From NCBI RefSeq assembly GCF_026913015.1, contig NZ_JAPTYD010000014.1, positions 1 through 64,000 on the forward strand: a stretch of 64,000 nucleotides of DNA. The letters are read 5' to 3'. The DNA comes from Paracoccus benzoatiresistens (GTDB taxonomy: Bacteria > Pseudomonadota > Alphaproteobacteria > Rhodobacterales > Rhodobacteraceae). The translations under genes and the position numbers were made by a program. This document shows, piece after piece, positions 61,792-64,000 of the stretch (the first letter of the stretch is position 1; each line of letters begins with the position of its first letter). The notes under the pieces are model-generated. The model was not told where the DNA came from and made no database searches. It saw nothing but the letters and a program-made list of their open reading frames with translations.

Positions 61792-62562
61792 ATGGCGGAA
61801 CGTCTGATCGACCTGGGCAACGGCTTCTGGAACATCCGGGGCGACCTGCGGATCGGCGGGCTGGTGAATGTCGGGACACAGTGTTCGCTGGTGCAGCTGT
61901 CCTCGGGCCGGTTCCTGTTCCTGGACTCCTATGGCTTTGGCACCGATGTCGCCCGGCAGGTCATGGCCCTGACCGAAGGTGGCCGCGCGGTCGAGGCGAT
62001 CCTGAACCTGCATCCCTTCCACACGCTCCATTGCAAGGCGATGCACCAGATGTTCCCGCAGGCGCAGCTGTTCGGATCGAACCGTCATCACCGCAAATGG
62101 CCGGACCTGCCCTGGCAAACCGACGCAGTCGAATCCCCCCGGGTCGCGGCACGTTTCCCGGAGCTGCGCTTCTCGCTGCCCGACGGGATCGACTACATCT
62201 GCCAGAACGAACGCGTCCATGCGGGGTCGCTGCTGGCCTATCATCCCGCCAGCGGCAGCCTGCATGTGGACGACACACTGAACGTCCTGCCGGTGCCCGG
62301 CCTGTTGCGGCGCCTGCTGCGCCTGCCGCGCGTCAGCTTCCACCCGACCATGGGACAGGCGCTGCAGGACCGTCCGGGTGCGGCGCAGGATTTCCGGAAC
62401 TGGGCCTTGCGGATCGCGGACGAATGGCGCGACGCCCGGACCGTCTGCGCGGCCCATTCGGCCACCCTTCCGATCCCTCCGGGCAGCTTTCCCGAACATG
62501 TCCGACAGGCCCTCGCCCGCGTCGAACCCGCGCTGAAGCGGGCCGAGGCAAAGGGCGGCTAG
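61792..62562 (+). CDS. Metallo-beta-lactamase-like protein of unknown function
   Basis: A 256-residue protein with a beta-sandwich-like N-terminal half (RLIDLGNGFWNIRGDLRIGG, then SSGRFLFLDSYG) and a LHPFHTLHC stretch where the HxHxDH zinc site of metallo-beta-lactamase folds should be. The spacing and residues differ from an active site, so metal binding is doubtful. ATGs at 61789 and 61792 are both near AGGAGG; 61792 has better spacing. It follows the dgoK-like gene by 159 bases and converges on the dehydrogenase gene. I recognise no named family. Confidence 0.65.
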   Translation: MAERLIDLGNGFWNIRGDLRIGGLVNVGTQCSLVQLSSGRFLFLDSYGFGTDVARQVMALTEGGRAVEAILNLHPFHTLHCKAMHQMFPQAQLFGSNRHHRKWPDLPWQTDAVESPRVAARFPELRFSLPDGIDYICQNERVHAGSLLAYHPASGSLHVDDTLNVLPVPGLLRRLLRLPRVSFHPTMGQALQDRPGAAQDFRNWALRIADEWRDARTVCAAHSATLPIPPGSFPEHVRQALARVEPALKRAEAKGG

Positions 62563-62565
62563 GCC

Positions 62566-63429
62566 CTACCCGAGCCGCGCGATCAGGGACGAGGTGTCCC
62601 AGCGGCCCCCGCCCATCCGCTGCACGTCCTTGTAGAACTGGTCGACCAGGGCGGTGACGGGCAGCGATGCGCCGACCTCGTCGGCTGCGGCCAGGCAGAT
62701 GGCCAGATCCTTGCGCATCCAGTCCACGGCAAAGCCGTGCTCGAAATGGCACTGGTCCATCGTCTTGTGGCGATTGACCATCTGCCAGCTTCCGGCGGCG
62801 CCCTGGCTGATCACCTCGACGACCTGTCCGACCTCCAGCCCCGACCTCTTGGCGAAGGCCAGCGATTCCGACAGCGCCTGCACCAGCCCGGCGATGGCGA
62901 TCTGGTTGCACATCTTGGTGATCTGGCCCGCCCCCACGTCGCCCATGCGGCGGCAGATCTTGGCATAGGCATCGATCACCGGCGCTGCGCCGTCGAAGTC
63001 ATCCTGCGTGCCGCCGCACATCACCGACAGCTGGCCGTTCTCGGCCCCCGCCTGCCCGCCCGAGATGGGCGCGTCCACATAGCCGAGCCCCGTCGCCTGC
63101 GCCGCCTGAGCCAGCTCCCGCGTCACCGCGGCCGAGACGGTGGTGTGATCCACGAAGATTGCGCCCGGCTTCATGCCGGCAAAGGCGCCGTCCGGTCCAA
63201 GGCAGACGGATCGCAGATCGTCGTCATTGCCCACGCAGGCCATGACCAGATCGGCCCCCGCCGCCGCTTCGCGCGGGGTGCCGGCCCAGGCCCCGCCATG
63301 CCGTTCGACCCAAGCCTGCGCCTTGGCGGCCGTGCGGTTGAAGACCGTCACCTCGTGCCCGGCGGCCTTCAGATGCCCCGCCATCGGCGCGCCCATCACG
63401 CCCAGTCCAAGAAACGCCAACTTCGCCAT
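62566..63429 (-). CDS. Beta-hydroxyacid dehydrogenase (3-hydroxyisobutyrate dehydrogenase family)
   Basis: A 288-residue NAD(P)-dependent enzyme. The Rossmann motif GLGVMGAPMAGHL is at residues 8-20, the substrate loop DAPISGGQAGAENGQL near 121, and the catalytic Lys in GAGQITKMCNQ near 172. HFEHGFAVDWMRKDL fits the GLYR1/YkwC-like subgroup. Substrate may be 3-hydroxyisobutyrate, tartronate semialdehyde or succinic semialdehyde. The start at 63429 begins MAKLAFLGLG. It converges on the metallo-beta-lactamase-like gene with 3 bases between. Confidence 0.9.
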   Translation of the reverse strand: MAKLAFLGLGVMGAPMAGHLKAAGHEVTVFNRTAAKAQAWVERHGGAWAGTPREAAAGADLVMACVGNDDDLRSVCLGPDGAFAGMKPGAIFVDHTTVSAAVTRELAQAAQATGLGYVDAPISGGQAGAENGQLSVMCGGTQDDFDGAAPVIDAYAKICRRMGDVGAGQITKMCNQIAIAGLVQALSESLAFAKRSGLEVGQVVEVISQGAAGSWQMVNRHKTMDQCHFEHGFAVDWMRKDLAICLAAADEVGASLPVTALVDQFYKDVQRMGGGRWDTSSLIARLG

Positions 63430-63585
63430 CAGTCCCTCGATCCATTTTGAGGCGCGGTGCGCCGTGCGTTGAACTGGCACCGCGCCTCCATTATGCAGCA
63501 ACCCATCATCCCGGCGCGCCGCGGTCAAGCGCATCGGTCTCCCACAAGGACAGGCGGCGGACCGGCCCATGGATCATCTTCCCAC

Positions 63586-64000
63586 ATGCTGACCCTTTTC
63601 CGCTGGCTTCTGCGGCTGACCATCGGCCTGATCCTGCTGCTGGTGATGGCAGCCATCCTGGCCTGGTATTTTGCCGTGCGGTCCCTGCCGGACTACAACG
63701 CCACGCTTCAGGTCCAGGGCATATCGGCCCCGGTCGAGATCGTGCGCTCGATCGAGAACGTGCCTCATGTCTTCGGACAAACGGACGAGGACGTGTTCTT
63801 TGCCCTGGGCCTTGCCCATGCCCAGGACCGGCTGTTCCAGATGACCTTGCTGCGCCGCGCGGCCCAGGGCCGCCTGTCCGAGGTTTATGGCGCGGGCGCC
63901 TTTCCCGCCGACGACCTCGCCCGACGGTTGGAGCTTTACCGCAATGCCGCGGCCTCGCTCGATTCCCAGGACCAGGCGACGCAGGCGGCGCTGCGGGCCT
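63586..64000 (+). CDS. Penicillin acylase family protein, N-terminal part
   Basis: The gene runs off the right edge; 138 codons are visible. It opens with a membrane anchor (about residues 6-30, LRLTIGLILLLVMAAILAWY) and then the conserved VEIVRSIENVPHVFGQTDEDVFFALGLAHAQDRLFQM (parts) of the penicillin acylase/S45 family, including the AHAQDRLFQM signature. The catalytic Ser of the beta chain would be further downstream and is not in view. The family hydrolyses amides such as acyl-homoserine lactones or beta-lactam side chains. An upstream ATG at 63569 meets a stop after seven codons, so 63586 is the start. Confidence 0.85.
   Translation, partial: MLTLFRWLLRLTIGLILLLVMAAILAWYFAVRSLPDYNATLQVQGISAPVEIVRSIENVPHVFGQTDEDVFFALGLAHAQDRLFQMTLLRRAAQGRLSEVYGAGAFPADDLARRLELYRNAAASLDSQDQATQAALRA

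Overview
The window is high-GC, densely packed alphaproteobacterial chromosome, most likely Rhodobacteraceae and plausibly Paracoccus or a close relative. The basis is gene content: L-malyl-CoA lyase of the ethylmalonyl-CoA pathway, CarD-type regulator, MmcB, TIGR02186 next to a TauE permease, surE-pcm-LysM lipoprotein, a Suv3-like helicase, and a tRNA-His without an encoded G-1. No species call can be made by eye. Nearly all of it is core or housekeeping DNA. I see no prophage, insertion sequence, CRISPR array or integrative element.

Layout. 1-8.4 kb: start of pntA, an Ala-rich membrane protein, pepN, an acyltransferase-like protein, D-amino acid transaminase, L-malyl-CoA lyase, and the TIGR02186/TauE pair. 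8.5-14.2 kb: surE-pcm-nlpD-like, then small envelope and stress-type proteins (PRC-barrel, glycine-zipper lipoprotein, DUF883-like and holin-like membrane proteins) around bolA-grxD; two of these transcription units carry GGAAC-N17-GTT, the alphaproteobacterial general-stress (EcfG) promoter pattern. 14.2-18.3 kb: tRNA-His, mmcB, a structured RNA candidate (possibly 6S RNA), a DUF481 outer-membrane protein, nusB and ribE. 18.4-23.0 kb: group-2 capsule genes kpsS, a Wza/KpsD-like exporter, and a kpsC broken by a one-base frameshift. 23.3-27.0 kb: sulfate ABC transporter cysA-sbp-cysT-cysW with 4-base gene overlaps. 27.0-31.6 kb: C4-dicarboxylate uptake, dctBD divergent from dctA, with a nested inverted repeat between them.

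31.7-38.4 kb: a three-gene operon (GMC oxidoreductase, gamma-glutamyltransferase, 2-hydroxyacid dehydrogenase) and a FepA-like TonB receptor. 38.8-45.5 kb: DUF1236 protein, tRNA-Arg, MliC, GNAT, carD, 7Fe ferredoxin, and an operon of TPR protein, Suv3-like helicase and S4 RNA-binding protein. 45.6-54.3 kb: SCP2 protein and lysophospholipase-like hydrolase, then phoH-ybeY-corC, mlaEF with alr, nadK and glyA. 54.3-64.0 kb: DMT exporter, LysE exporter divergent from its LysR regulator, yebC, DUF1127, SLC13 transporter, ymdB, dgoK, a metallo-beta-lactamase-like protein, a beta-hydroxyacid dehydrogenase and the start of a penicillin acylase family gene.

How they fit together. Carbon and nutrient uptake (dctABD, sulfate ABC, SLC13, FepA) sits beside surface building (capsule, MlaEF, DUF481) and core RNA/translation functions (nusB, ybeY, helicase/S4, tRNAs). 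I found no convincing wholly new system. The items most worth following are the kpsC frameshift, the structured RNA, the paired EcfG-like promoters, the degenerate sigma-54 activator DctD with its nested palindrome, and the uncharacterised GMC-GGT-dehydrogenase operon.
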